The notes: generated from the letters alone by a model not told the origin. Shown: positions 24,851-33,071, counted from the first letter of the stretch. The stretch is 64,000 nt of DNA from an uncultured Dysgonomonas sp. (GCF_934668725.1 NZ_CAKUOF010000004.1:1-64000), one strand, 5' to 3'. Translations and numbers: made by a program.

Positions 24851-25057
24851 TCAAGGGTTCATTTCTTCTTGTTTTTGTTTGATAATCTCTAAAGCTGATT
24901 CCATCGGATGCTTTATTCTAATTTCAAGCCTTTCATTGATCTTATGCTGTAATGTTAAAGACTTTAGCAATTCTTTAATCAATCTCAACAACAAACAGAT
25001 AGCTGTAAAAGCAATTACAGAGATTACACTTAGGCTGATTATTAATACTATACTCAT
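24851..25057 (-). CDS. small single-span membrane protein
   Basis: A 68-residue protein with an N-terminal membrane helix (SIVLIISLSVISVIAFTAICLLL) and a helical, charged C-terminus (KHPMESALEIIKQKQEEM). It is the last gene of the early operon, close to the terminator. No family recognised; it could be a lysis or exclusion protein. Confidence 0.6.
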   Translation of the reverse strand: MSIVLIISLSVISVIAFTAICLLLRLIKELLKSLTLQHKINERLEIRIKHPMESALEIIKQKQEEMNP

Positions 25058-25083
25058 ATTTTATCTTTTAAATAGTAAATAAT

Positions 25084-25434
25084 TCATGGTCTCTCATTCA
25101 GATCAAGTGTTGGAAATACTAATTTACCTGATCCCAGTCCTTCCAACAGGCTTTGAATTCTCTTCTTTTTTTCAGGAGTCGTTTCTTTTACTTCAGGAAT
25201 ATCAGGTTCCCATTCGATGGTTATTTTTGCCCGGACACGTCCGGATCCCAGACAACAATGACAACGTCTAAAATCTCCGATAGTGTAATATTCCGGATCA
25301 TGCTGATTGTAATGCCAGCCACCACGCCCGAAGCAGTTAGTACACACATAGCCTTTACTCTTCAAGATTTCTTTTTGACTTGTATAAAGGCTTTCAGGGA
25401 GATTTAATTCTATGGTTTCTTTTATTTGGCTCAT
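25084..25434 (-). CDS. zinc-ribbon protein with DnaJ-like CxxCxGxG motifs
   Basis: The 116-residue protein contains VCTNCFGRGGWHY and CHCCLGSGRV, two CxxCxGxG-type knuckles that together bind zinc as in the DnaJ central domain, but no J domain. The rest is short and charged. It lies in the early operon next to other small Cys-rich proteins. Role unknown; DNA or protein binding is likely. Confidence 0.65.
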   Translation of the reverse strand: MSQIKETIELNLPESLYTSQKEILKSKGYVCTNCFGRGGWHYNQHDPEYYTIGDFRRCHCCLGSGRVRAKITIEWEPDIPEVKETTPEKKKRIQSLLEGLGSGKLVFPTLDLNERP

Positions 25435-25440
25435 AACCTG

Positions 25441-25659
25441 TTAATCTTCTATGTTTTTGCTATCTTTCATTAGCTCAGTCATTTTTCGATCCCGTTCAGC
25501 TTTGCTCTTATATTCTCCATACTTTTTCCAACTATCAGGATTCAGTTTTGATTTGTATTTTATACAGGGACGTTCGCTCTGATCATTCATAGTCCATTCA
25601 CATCTTCTGAAAATCTGATAACCGGCTTCGCATAATTTTCCTTGATCCTTCGTGTTCAT
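25441..25659 (-). CDS. hypothetical early phage protein
   Basis: A 72-residue, charged protein (MNTKDQGKLCEAGYQIFRRCEWTMNDQSE) with two Cys and a Lys-rich helix (YKSKAERDRKMTELMKD). Its ATG shares one base with the stop of the gene before it. No family recognised. Confidence 0.55.
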   Translation of the reverse strand: MNTKDQGKLCEAGYQIFRRCEWTMNDQSERPCIKYKSKLNPDSWKKYGEYKSKAERDRKMTELMKDSKNIED

Positions 25660-25946
25660 TATTTACCTCCTTTCGCTAGTTTAATTGCATTTTGAACAAT
25701 ATCATAAGCTTCTGAGTCCTCTACGCTAATCGCTAATTGAGCGACTTCCAAAGCGTGAAGCATCTCTGGAGCAGCAGCTAATAAATAGGCTTTATAAAAA
25801 GCACGCTTTTTCCATGACTCATTTTCCATCCAGTTACCTTGAGGAGTAGCTACTTGAGCAATTGGTGTTTTTGCTCCATTATCAGCTTTAATTTTGATTG
25901 TTCCAAGTATACAATCGTGTTCAGCAAACCATTTTTCCATAATCAT
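25659..25946 (-). CDS. small phage protein with AAAPEML motif
   Basis: A 95-residue protein whose AYLLAAAPEMLHALEVAQLAI helix is the pattern found in many small phage proteins of unknown function (NAxLIAAAPELLxAL). Its ATG overlaps the TGA of the 47-residue Cys-rich gene (ATGA at 25943-25946), so translation is coupled. No enzyme motif. Confidence 0.65.
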   Translation of the reverse strand: MIMEKWFAEHDCILGTIKIKADNGAKTPIAQVATPQGNWMENESWKKRAFYKAYLLAAAPEMLHALEVAQLAISVEDSEAYDIVQNAIKLAKGGK

Positions 25947-26086
25947 TTTTGTTTTTTAGCTTTACAAGTATTTAATTTTATTCTGACCTCTTTCCCATAC
26001 CATGAACACCAGTAATATTGTTGAAATAGATTCGGAGGGTGTGTACAATATGTACAACCTTCGCACTGATGTCTTTTGCAGATCAT
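25943..26086 (-). CDS. 47-residue Cys-rich zinc-finger protein
   Basis: This small gene starts MICKRHQCEGCTYCTHPPN and has Cys at 3, 8, 11 and 14, plus WCSWYG (Cys27) and a basic end, suggesting a compact zinc finger. Both junctions are ATGA overlaps: its ATG sits on the TGA of the 26083-26436 gene and its TGA on the ATG of the next gene. That double coupling makes it much more likely than the 64-residue frame on the same strand. Role unknown. Confidence 0.75.
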   Translation of the reverse strand: MICKRHQCEGCTYCTHPPNLFQQYYWCSWYGKEVRIKLNTCKAKKQK

Positions 26087-26436
26087 ATTTTAAATGTCTT
26101 ATTTGTTTTAAAGAATGGATATTCCATTGGCGAGCAATCAATTTTTGATCTGTCAAACTGATTTAATATCTTTGAAATCTCCATAATTGTACTGTCTTTC
26201 AACTGAATAAATTTTATATAATCAGTTTTCTTGCCTTGTAAGGATATAACTGCCCAAGACGGAGAATAGTGATGCAGATCTACACTTATATCGAGATTAG
26301 ATAGTAAATTTTCTACTCGATCGGCTTGCATCTTTAGCTGTGTACGTTCTTTTTCACACTGTTTTAATACTAATTGCATTTTATTAAATTCATCACAAAA
26401 CAGCCACATAAAAAACTTACTTACATACTTTTTCAT
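26083..26436 (-). CDS. hypothetical early phage protein, coiled coil
   Basis: A 117-residue protein: a hydrophobic N-terminus (YVSKFFMWLFCDEF), a helix (MQLVLKQCEKERTQLKMQADRVENLL) and a mixed C-terminal part (SPSWAVISLQGKKTDYIKFI). It ends in an ATGA overlap with the 47-residue gene. The function is not recognised. Confidence 0.55.
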   Translation of the reverse strand: MKKYVSKFFMWLFCDEFNKMQLVLKQCEKERTQLKMQADRVENLLSNLDISVDLHHYSPSWAVISLQGKKTDYIKFIQLKDSTIMEISKILNQFDRSKIDCSPMEYPFFKTNKTFKI

Positions 26437-26458
26437 AAATCATTCTTTTTTAATTCAT

Positions 26459-26503
26459 TGTTCCCATAGGCGGAATCGAACCGCCCCGTGAACCGTTTGG
26501 GAT
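26459..26503 (-). other. tRNA 3'-half-like remnant
   Basis: Read on the minus strand the stretch contains GGCGGTTCGATTCCGCC, a perfect 5-bp T stem with a canonical TTCGATT loop, followed by TATGGGA and flanked by TCCCA upstream, so TCCCA/TGGGA could close it as a minihelix. The D arm and 5' half are absent, being replaced by the end of the DUF2786 gene. It looks like a tRNA remnant or a small tRNA-like structure. Confidence 0.45.
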
Positions 26504-27189
26504 TATTGATTAATAGTTTTTTGTAATGGAGTTTTTTGTCCATCATAAAACCCTTTTATATAAGCTGAGTCATTAACTTTAGTTTCCTTTAGAGGTTTAC
26601 TCTTAACTTTCAGGTTTTTATCAATATATTCTTGTATCAACTCATCATGCCTTATGGCTACAGCAGTACATTCCTGTGATTTTGCATCATTTAGTTTTAC
26701 AGATAAGCCAATTGAGCATCCCAGTAAATAGGAAGTGATATATTGTTTCTTATATTTCTCTGTTAACCGACCGCCTCTAAATCCCTTTCTGGCATTATTA
26801 TATAACTCTTTGGCATTATGTAGATAAACCGATTGTATCGAATTAAATAAGTCAATTACAGTTGTTGTATTAACATAAGTTCCCAGTAAAAATACTTTGT
26901 AGCCACTAGCGATAAGTTTGCAATAATTATACATACACAAAGTCATCAATAGCCGTTCTTTCCATTGTCTACCATAAGGATTCTGTACAGAGATCATGGG
27001 ACTATATTCTATCTCGACAGAGGGTTTATTATCTTCTGTATCGCCTAAATCGAGTAATGAAAGATTGTATTTTGTGAGTAGCTTATTCATCGCTAATATC
27101 GCAGCTTCAGATTCGGCAATTGAATTTATTTTTGCAGCACTTTCACTTAATGCCTTTAATTTCTTGATTCTATTTAGTATTGCTTCCAT
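26503..27189 (-). CDS. DUF2786-type protein
   Basis: The 228-residue protein opens with a DUF2786 helix pair: ILNRIKKLKALSESAA, then AESEAAILAMNKLLTKYNLSLLDL. The rest (WKERLLMTLCMYNYCKL, LFNSIQSVYLHNAKELYNNAR, SYLLGCSIGLSVKL) matches the usual C-terminal region of such proteins. They are common in phages and mobile elements; the activity is unknown. It is 3 bases from the ATPase gene. Confidence 0.7.
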   Translation of the reverse strand: MEAILNRIKKLKALSESAAKINSIAESEAAILAMNKLLTKYNLSLLDLGDTEDNKPSVEIEYSPMISVQNPYGRQWKERLLMTLCMYNYCKLIASGYKVFLLGTYVNTTTVIDLFNSIQSVYLHNAKELYNNARKGFRGGRLTEKYKKQYITSYLLGCSIGLSVKLNDAKSQECTAVAIRHDELIQEYIDKNLKVKSKPLKETKVNDSAYIKGFYDGQKTPLQKTINQ

Positions 27190-27192
27190 ATC

Positions 27193-27816
27193 TCAATCAA
27201 ATAAAGTGGGTTGTTTCTTTGCCTGTTTAGGTATAAATAATTGCTTTTCTGAAGGTTGATCCAGATAACGGCTCAAACTCTTTACATGCCCTTTCTTGAA
27301 ATATAGTTTCACATCTGAAGCGTGAAGCAAATCAACGCCACTGGCTGGACTGCCTTCTGATTTTCCGAAATCGACCATAATAACGGAAAGCAAACGCTTT
27401 GCGAAGCGTTCGCGAAGTTCCCTGTACTGATCAAACGTGAAGTTCATGTACTTTACCGAGTCGATAATTACCAACCTGTAATAGTTCTTTTCAATATAAT
27501 CGCACATCCGGTCGAATGGGAGTGCATTAGCTACCCATAACTTTCCGGCATCGATATCGAAATTGTTAATCCGATCCTGAATCGTCTGGTTTATTTTCTC
27601 TTCGTGCGAATTGTATAGCACTTTTCCGAAGTTTTTTGCGAAGTAATCTGCGAACTTCAATGTTAAGACTGATTTACCGGAACCGCTTTCGCCGTAATGA
27701 ATCCCTGTAAAACGTTTTTCCGGATGTCCCATCAGGTACGCATACTCCGGACAAAGCTCCATTGTTTGGAACTTTTTCTCTTTGATACTTTTAATACTGA
27801 ATATTTCTCTAGCCAT
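27193..27816 (-). CDS. RecA-like P-loop ATPase
   Basis: A 207-residue protein with Walker A GESGSGKS (42-49), Walker B RLVIIDSVKY, and VIMVDFGKSEGSPASGVDLLHASDVKLYF, the RecA/RadA/DnaB-core layout. A C-terminal QPTLFD may be a sliding-clamp-binding-like tail (QxxLFD pattern), which would link it to replication. Function in transposition-replication or recombination is inferred. Confidence 0.75.
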   Translation of the reverse strand: MAREIFSIKSIKEKKFQTMELCPEYAYLMGHPEKRFTGIHYGESGSGKSVLTLKFADYFAKNFGKVLYNSHEEKINQTIQDRINNFDIDAGKLWVANALPFDRMCDYIEKNYYRLVIIDSVKYMNFTFDQYRELRERFAKRLLSVIMVDFGKSEGSPASGVDLLHASDVKLYFKKGHVKSLSRYLDQPSEKQLFIPKQAKKQPTLFD

Positions 27817-27838
27817 AAATAAATGGTGTATTTGATGA

Positions 27839-28081
27839 TTATTCGTCCCAGAGAGTCAATTGTTTGCTGTTCTCTGTATTTTCTGGTGTTTTGTAGCATC
27901 CGTAGCCGTTCAGTATCATGTTGATCGTGCTGGAACCAAGCCCCCACTTCAGGATTATCTCCTCTTCGATTATTTCATACCGGAATCCGGCATTATATCT
28001 TTTCTCGAAGTACCGGCGAATCTCATTGTTACGGTTTTGCTTTCCCTGCCTAACACGATCATCTTTGATGTTTTTAGGCAT
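27839..28081 (-). CDS. small HTH protein
   Basis: An 80-residue protein with NNEIRRYFEKRYNAGFRYEIIEEEIILKWGLGSSTINMILNGYG. This reads as a helix-turn-helix with recognition helix SSTINMILNG, resembling Mor-type or HTH proteins of Mu-like phages. A role in middle or late gene control is possible but unproven. The C-terminus (SKQLTLWDE) is like the clamp-binding QLTLW type. Confidence 0.6.
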   Translation of the reverse strand: MPKNIKDDRVRQGKQNRNNEIRRYFEKRYNAGFRYEIIEEEIILKWGLGSSTINMILNGYGCYKTPENTENSKQLTLWDE

Positions 28082-28099
28082 ACGGCTTACGGTTTTATG

Positions 28100-28348
28100 T
28101 TATTGATCTTTCCATTTTAGCACGATCGCGATCCGATCTGCCAGTTCCTTTTCAGTCATGTCTTTTATCTCTTTGCCCCAATGCTTTAAGCAGTACTCTT
28201 TGATTGTTTGATAATTGGGGTTTAGCTTTCCACGTCCATCTGATTGACGGAACTGAGTGTACTTGCTATCTCTGAATGCAAACCACAATCGCCATCGCAT
28301 CCGGCGTAAAGCCTCTTCTTTCAATCGGTTTTTAGCTTGTGTATCCAT
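28100..28348 (-). CDS. small basic protein, Mu gp16/GemA-like position
   Basis: An 82-residue Arg/Lys-rich protein (NRLKEEALRRMRWRLWFAF, then QTIKEYCLKHWGKEIKDMTEKELADRIAIVL). Its tail with KDMTEKELADRI resembles the end of Mu gp16-type proteins. It follows MuB by 3 bases. DNA binding is likely. Confidence 0.5.
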   Translation of the reverse strand: MDTQAKNRLKEEALRRMRWRLWFAFRDSKYTQFRQSDGRGKLNPNYQTIKEYCLKHWGKEIKDMTEKELADRIAIVLKWKDQ

Positions 28349-28351
28349 AGC

Positions 28352-29320
28352 TTACAGGAGTTCAAATTCTTCAGGTGTAATCTGAGATAATACAATACCC
28401 ATACGTTCAGCTCTTATAAAAGCTTTGTTTGGCTCTTCATAGTTCCACCAGCGTTCCGATGCCATTTTCAGCACCTTAGTATTCGTGATACCTTTTTCTC
28501 TACAAAAGTTCTCTATATCTTCAGTGCTGATATTAGGGATACGGAATACAGAAATACGGCGGGCAAAAGTGGTATACTGGTTGCTGTCCTCTTTGGTAGG
28601 AAACCAACGGTATTGGAATCCGTTTTGAGTTTCGTAGGTCTTTAGCTCCAGTCCGGCTATTTTACCGATCTTTTTAACCACATCTGTAATACCGGCTATA
28701 GTTATATTCAATAAGCCTTCAGTAGCAGTTCGCAGATTCTTAAACTCTTTGTAAAATGAATTTTTTGCTACTTCGCTCTCATCAATAATAACTTGAGGAT
28801 TACAATCTGCTTTCTCTTCTACCATTGCTATAACCTTATCTAACAGATATGAAGTCGAAAAGCGTTTGCGGTTTTTATCCAATCTCACACCCATTTCTGT
28901 AGCCAAACGAAATAGAAAACGGTTCCATGTCATTTCTTTGCGATCGATCTTTACATACCAGCAGCATTCGTTTTCTTCTGCAAATTTGCGAAGTACAGTA
29001 CTTTTCCCTACTCCAGTATTTCCTACAATCAGACGCATATCACTGGCTTTCTTTCCGGTATCAGCTACTTTCCAGATAATATTATATTGGCGTGTACCGA
29101 CTAAATCATCTTCGCCCATATAATCCTTCAGAGTGTCATAGATCACATTCAGTAGTTTGTCAGAGAACGATTTTTTGTCTCTGAGTAGTTCTGAAATGGT
29201 ACCTTCCGAGCGTCCGGTTATCCGGGATATCTCAGAGGGCTTCAGGTTTTTCTTTTCCATCAGCATTTTCAGCTTGTCTCTTAAGCCGGCTTGCTTTTCG
29301 GTGATTTTAATTTCTGCCAT
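28352..29320 (-). CDS. MuB-like transposition target-selection ATPase
   Basis: The 322-residue protein has an N-terminal HTH (LKPSEISRITGRSEGTISELLRD), an AAA+ domain with Walker A GNTGVGKST (100-108) and Walker B VIIDES (about 177-182), and a C-terminal helical region. This is the MuB plan: an ATP-dependent DNA-coating factor that delivers target DNA to MuA and gives target immunity. It lies immediately downstream of MuA. Confidence 0.9.
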   Translation of the reverse strand: MAEIKITEKQAGLRDKLKMLMEKKNLKPSEISRITGRSEGTISELLRDKKSFSDKLLNVIYDTLKDYMGEDDLVGTRQYNIIWKVADTGKKASDMRLIVGNTGVGKSTVLRKFAEENECCWYVKIDRKEMTWNRFLFRLATEMGVRLDKNRKRFSTSYLLDKVIAMVEEKADCNPQVIIDESEVAKNSFYKEFKNLRTATEGLLNITIAGITDVVKKIGKIAGLELKTYETQNGFQYRWFPTKEDSNQYTTFARRISVFRIPNISTEDIENFCREKGITNTKVLKMASERWWNYEEPNKAFIRAERMGIVLSQITPEEFELL

Positions 29321-29356
29321 AGTTATTTGATATTGAATTATTTTATAGGTATATAG

Positions 29357-31567
29357 TTAACTTAACTTCACTCTGTATAATTCGCCTGTATCCGGATCCA
29401 CATACTCCTTGTATCTGAATTCCTTGATTGTCGGGATATCTATTTCTCCGGCTTTGGCATCCATCTCTTCCTGTAACAGTTCCGATTTGTCATATCGACC
29501 GCACCAGCGTTTTGCAGCCTCTTCAAAACCCTCGTAGGGGCGATGTTTACCGGTTAATACCTCTTCGCTTAAAGCTTCGATATATTCACGATCCGGATGG
29601 CTGTCAATGAACTGATCGACTTCTTGATTTATCTCTTTAGCTGCCTGTTTTACACGGTACTGTAAAGACATATAATTATCAAGTACTTGCATTTCTTCCG
29701 GAGTATCAGCAATATATGCCGTACGTTTTTTCAGGTTCCATATACCCAGATAATTGCCTTCGTGGTCAAATGCAGGAGCCGGCTCACCTCCATTCAGAAT
29801 ATATATAGTTACCTGATTGGTTGTCCGGGCATCGCGGGGTATATAGGTGAATATCCGTTCTGCGATAGCACGTTGTTCTGGTGTATCTATAGCCGGATAG
29901 TAAGTATATGGTATTGTCTTATGCTCTATATCTAAGCCGTTTATAGTCAGCTTCCTTTTATGTGGAGTACCACACATCTGGCAAAGCTGTATATAGTTTA
30001 ACTCAGGTACAAAGCTTTCTTTCTCGTCCCAAAGTTCATACGGCGTTTTCTTACAGGGTTTACCCTCTAACTGATCAATAATCCTTTCATTCCAAAGCTT
30101 GATACCTTCATTCCGGATCCAGTCCATAACAATAGACGTGCTCCGGGCGTTTCTTTTGCCTTCTGTTTCGCGTTTTTCCGATGATCTGGAGTTGAGATGT
30201 AATGCAGTCCGGTTCATACCGCTAAATCCCTTCAGGAAGCGTGTAATATCATTATCGAACATACGGAACAGACCTTCTATTACACTCTTGGCACGGGCAT
30301 TACCTGCTATTGCCGGGTATAGTTTTATATCATTGTCCTCACACCACACCTTTAACTCCTGCCATGCCGGACCCCGGTCACATTGAATAATAGCCGGTTT
30401 GTAGCCGGTTTCTTTGATTCCCATAAGTATGGCATCTCTCACAGCGTCAAACGGCTCTTTACCTCCGATTACAGGATATGCACCTACTAAACGGCTGGTA
30501 GCCACATCAGCTACTTTGATAGCATATATATGTTGTCTGACTTTGCCTTTGTGATCAACATTCTCATTGTGAGCTGTACCATCTATAGCCCAGACATGGT
30601 TCTTCATGGTAGGAAGATCACGCGAAACGTTCGGTATTATAGTTTTACGGAAAGTAATCTCATCTGTTTTGTCCAGAGAATGGGCATTTTTTAGCGGTCT
30701 CAGTAATTGATACAGGCGTCCTTCTGTAGGAGGATTGAAGTTGTTGTCTTCGTCCAGCCACCAGCCGGTATGTTTGGCATACTTGATCCATTTTCTATAC
30801 ACGGTTGCAATACTCATATTCATACCTTCTTTATAGAATTTCTGAGCGATTCTCAGTTGATCTTCTGTTACTTTTCCGGCATTTGTATTGCTTTGACGCT
30901 TGATCTGGATGATATCTTCCGGCTTATAACCTTGACCCAGACGCTTAATCACATCATCAAACCATTTATTGAAGCGGGTTTCCGATTTAGGTATTTTCAC
31001 CTCCAGCTCAATATTATTGATAGCGGTCAATAAGTTCATTCTAAAACTTCGCATCAGGATTTCACAACGCTTCGCATCAGCTTCGCCGGTCTGTATTTTT
31101 TCTGTAAAATCATATATCCATTGTACTAATGCACATTGTTTCGAATAACCTTTTACAGAATCCGAATGCAGTCCGGCATCCAGATAAGCCCATGTATAAA
31201 CCGTATAATGGCTATTGATATATGTTTCGATAGCCGATCGGATAAACGGCTCATTGATCTGCATCGATTCGGCAGTGAATTCTATTGCTGTCGGTACACA
31301 GTCCATTCCTGAATCATCCATTGACTGGAGTAAATGGGCATATTCGCCGGCTATTTTAGAAAAGGTTTGTTTAACAATCTTTTGTTTGGGTTCAGGTAGT
31401 GTATCGAAGAAAACCAGACGATCATTATTGTCTTTTATATCTTCGATATCATAACGGTTTTTTTGGACTCTATAGGAGCCTTCCGTAAAAACCTTATTGA
31501 CCAGTAATGCTTGTTTACTGATTAATAACCGTCCTGATGTATGTATATGAAATGCTTGCATTCCCAT
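29357..31567 (-). CDS. MuA-like DDE transposase
   Basis: The start is the ATG ending at 31567 (MGMQAFHIHTSG); a longer frame up to 31615 would run through the tRNA-like T arm. The 736-residue protein has N-terminal DNA-binding helices, an RNase H-like core with AIDGT (Asp329), QCDRG (Asp397) and SVIEGLF (Glu431), then the MuA-type beta domain and C-terminal helices that would contact MuB. It excises, inserts and replicates the phage by transposition. It heads the early operon core with MuB. Confidence 0.95.
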   Translation of the reverse strand: MGMQAFHIHTSGRLLISKQALLVNKVFTEGSYRVQKNRYDIEDIKDNNDRLVFFDTLPEPKQKIVKQTFSKIAGEYAHLLQSMDDSGMDCVPTAIEFTAESMQINEPFIRSAIETYINSHYTVYTWAYLDAGLHSDSVKGYSKQCALVQWIYDFTEKIQTGEADAKRCEILMRSFRMNLLTAINNIELEVKIPKSETRFNKWFDDVIKRLGQGYKPEDIIQIKRQSNTNAGKVTEDQLRIAQKFYKEGMNMSIATVYRKWIKYAKHTGWWLDEDNNFNPPTEGRLYQLLRPLKNAHSLDKTDEITFRKTIIPNVSRDLPTMKNHVWAIDGTAHNENVDHKGKVRQHIYAIKVADVATSRLVGAYPVIGGKEPFDAVRDAILMGIKETGYKPAIIQCDRGPAWQELKVWCEDNDIKLYPAIAGNARAKSVIEGLFRMFDNDITRFLKGFSGMNRTALHLNSRSSEKRETEGKRNARSTSIVMDWIRNEGIKLWNERIIDQLEGKPCKKTPYELWDEKESFVPELNYIQLCQMCGTPHKRKLTINGLDIEHKTIPYTYYPAIDTPEQRAIAERIFTYIPRDARTTNQVTIYILNGGEPAPAFDHEGNYLGIWNLKKRTAYIADTPEEMQVLDNYMSLQYRVKQAAKEINQEVDQFIDSHPDREYIEALSEEVLTGKHRPYEGFEEAAKRWCGRYDKSELLQEEMDAKAGEIDIPTIKEFRYKEYVDPDTGELYRVKLS

Positions 31568-31588
31568 AATTCTTAAAATCTCTTTTTG

Positions 31589-31681
31589 TGGAGGCGACCG
31601 GATTCGAACCGGCATCTATATGGACTTTATTTGAGCCTAGTTATATTTACATATCGCTTTAACCTCTTAAGCTATGCCCCC
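31589..31681 (-). tRNA. unusual or degenerate tRNA
   Basis: On the minus strand a 93-nt element has acceptor GGGGGCA pairing with CGCCTCC (6 of 7 with one G-T) and discriminator A, D arm GCTT/AAGC with GG in the loop, and a perfect T arm GCCGG-TTCGAAT-CCGGT. The anticodon region is abnormal: ATATG/CATAT pair but enclose about 27 bases instead of 7, so no anticodon can be assigned. It may be a decayed phage tRNA or a tRNA-like structure in the leader of the transposase gene. Confidence 0.55.
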
Positions 31682-31711
31682 CGTTTTGCCCGTCTTTCCG
31701 GGCTGTCTATT

Positions 31712-31855
31712 TTAAATAAGTTGGTAGTTGGTATTTTTATTCAGTCGCTTCACAATTTCTTTATAAGCTTCAAGCTTCGTTTCTTCGTCAAAATCCTCCA
31801 GTTGTTCGTCTATATATTCTACAATTTCGGAAGCACGGTATTCTATATATTCCAT
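31712..31855 (-). CDS. 47-residue acidic helical protein
   Basis: A small frame (MEYIEYRASEIVEYIDEQ) of acidic helical character, ending NTNYQLI, lies 2 bases after the DUF3164 gene stop and before the tRNA-like element. Spacing and composition support translation. I do not recognise the family. Downstream, GCCCG/CGGGC forms a short hairpin near 31688-31703. Confidence 0.6.
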   Translation of the reverse strand: MEYIEYRASEIVEYIDEQLEDFDEETKLEAYKEIVKRLNKNTNYQLI

Positions 31856-31857
31856 TC

Positions 31858-32505
31858 TTATAAGCTTGAAAGATTAAGGGTAATAGGTTCCCATTTACCC
31901 GATTCAGGACTTTTCTGATAGACTTCTATACGCATTTTTGAGTCAACAGGCTTAAAGCTTTCTTTGAATAGGCGAATCGCTTCTTTCCATCTCGGATCAT
32001 CAAACTCCTGCTCCTGACTGTAAAGTGACTGTATGCGAGAATACTCCAAATTCCCTTCTTTATTCCGTTCCAGAAGAGCAGATATAACTTTGTACATTTG
32101 CAGATCACGTTTTTTTACAAAATCAGTTAAGAAATCTCTCAATAGAGATTCTGCCTTTTCTGCACGTTCATCCCATGCACATACGGTTGTATATCTGTAT
32201 ACCACTTTACTTTTACCATCAGCAGTGACCCTGTGAAACCCACCTTTAGAGGTCGATTTTATCTCGCCGTATTGGTTCAGAAGGTCTCTCATTTCTCTCA
32301 AGCTGGATGTAGTGTCATTAAAGAAAGTTTGCATTTTAGCATGTAGCTCTTTTGCATCAATAACAATTCTGTCTGTAGCATCATTAACCTTCTTTTCGTA
32401 CTCCTCACGTTCCTTTTTCAATCGGTCTGCATCCGATTTTTCTCGTTGAGCCAGATAAGCTTTAAGCTCATCGGTCGACATCAAGTCTACTCTCTTAACT
32501 TCCAT
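31858..32505 (-). CDS. DUF3164 family phage protein
   Basis: The 215-residue protein has a long N-terminal coiled coil, then SLREMRDLLNQYGEIKSTSKGGFHRVTADGK and VVYRYTTVCAWDERAEKAESLLRDFL, the pattern of DUF3164, a family frequent in Mu-like phages upstream or near the transposition genes. Molecular function is unknown. It sits between MuA and the small early genes, as expected. Confidence 0.8.
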   Translation of the reverse strand: MEVKRVDLMSTDELKAYLAQREKSDADRLKKEREEYEKKVNDATDRIVIDAKELHAKMQTFFNDTTSSLREMRDLLNQYGEIKSTSKGGFHRVTADGKSKVVYRYTTVCAWDERAEKAESLLRDFLTDFVKKRDLQMYKVISALLERNKEGNLEYSRIQSLYSQEQEFDDPRWKEAIRLFKESFKPVDSKMRIEVYQKSPESGKWEPITLNLSSL

Positions 32506-32506
32506 A

Positions 32507-32713
32507 TCAGCTATTCAATAAGATGTTTACTAATGTTAGGTTTATTTCACCATCAACACGGTGTAGATCATACCGGGCTGGTGTATAAATAATTTTTCGG
32601 TATAGGAGAAATCCGAACAATCGACATTCTACAGCCATACCTACAAGTTTTTTTCTCTCATTCTCCTCTTCCCGGTTTATAATCGGGTAAATCTTCTTTC
32701 TAATCATAATCAT
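32507..32713 (-). CDS. small basic hypothetical protein
   Basis: A 68-residue protein (MIMIRKKIYPIINREEENER) whose second half, CRLFGFLLYRKIIYTPARYDLHRVDGEINLTLVNILL, looks like beta strands. It ends 1 base before the DUF3164 start codon, so it is very probably in the operon. No function recognised. Confidence 0.55.
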   Translation of the reverse strand: MIMIRKKIYPIINREEENERKKLVGMAVECRLFGFLLYRKIIYTPARYDLHRVDGEINLTLVNILLNS

Positions 32714-32719
32714 TAATAT

Positions 32720-32875
32720 TTAGGGGTTTGTATTATCTTCAGTATCCTGTAATCGGCATATTTCATCAGAGGCTTTATCCTCTTCGTGTCCTATCTGCTC
32801 TAAGTGTCCGGTTAATAAGGTCAATACAATAATCAATAGCACATATAGCAGGTTTCGCAGTGTCTTTTCTTTCAT
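32720..32875 (-). CDS. 51-residue single-span membrane protein
   Basis: MKEKTLRNLLYVLLIIVLTL is a membrane helix, followed by an acidic tail (QIGHEEDKASDEICRLQDTED). It is spaced 1 base from the upstream gene at 32877. Possibly an early membrane-acting or exclusion protein; unproven. Confidence 0.6.
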   Translation of the reverse strand: MKEKTLRNLLYVLLIIVLTLLTGHLEQIGHEEDKASDEICRLQDTEDNTNP

Positions 32876-32876
32876 A

Positions 32877-33071
32877 TTATATGGGATTAACTAGTTTTTT
32901 AACTTCTTTTTCCGTTAGCCCATTAGCTATCCCATGTGGTTCTTGGTTCGCGATATCATATGGCATAAACTTGTATTTGTCATCATCCATACCCTGATAA
33001 ATTATTGGATTATTTAATCCATTACCAGTATATCTATATACCTGATCGATTTTTAAGTTTTGTGTTTTCAT
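32877..33071 (-). CDS. small hypothetical early protein
   Basis: A 64-residue protein (MKTQNLKIDQVYRYTGNGLN) that looks like a small beta-barrel: QVYRY, PIIYQG, KYKFMPYD strands, then a short helix LTEKEVKKLVNPI. It overlaps the stop of the HTH gene by 4 bases. Function unknown. Confidence 0.6.
   Translation of the reverse strand: MKTQNLKIDQVYRYTGNGLNNPIIYQGMDDDKYKFMPYDIANQEPHGIANGLTEKEVKKLVNPI

Noticed and set aside
25962..26156. 64-codon minus-strand frame
   Set aside because: Conflicts with the ATGA-coupled Cys-rich gene in another frame, which has much better junctions.
27390..27425. Clusters of CTTCG/GCGAAG words in the phage as uptake or Chi-like signals
   Set aside because: They fall in coding and non-coding DNA at uneven spacing and can come from codon bias; no firm pattern by eye.
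31568..31615. Longer N-terminus of the transposase
   Set aside because: The extra codons are read from the T arm and acceptor of the tRNA-like element; the ATG at 31567 is the better start.
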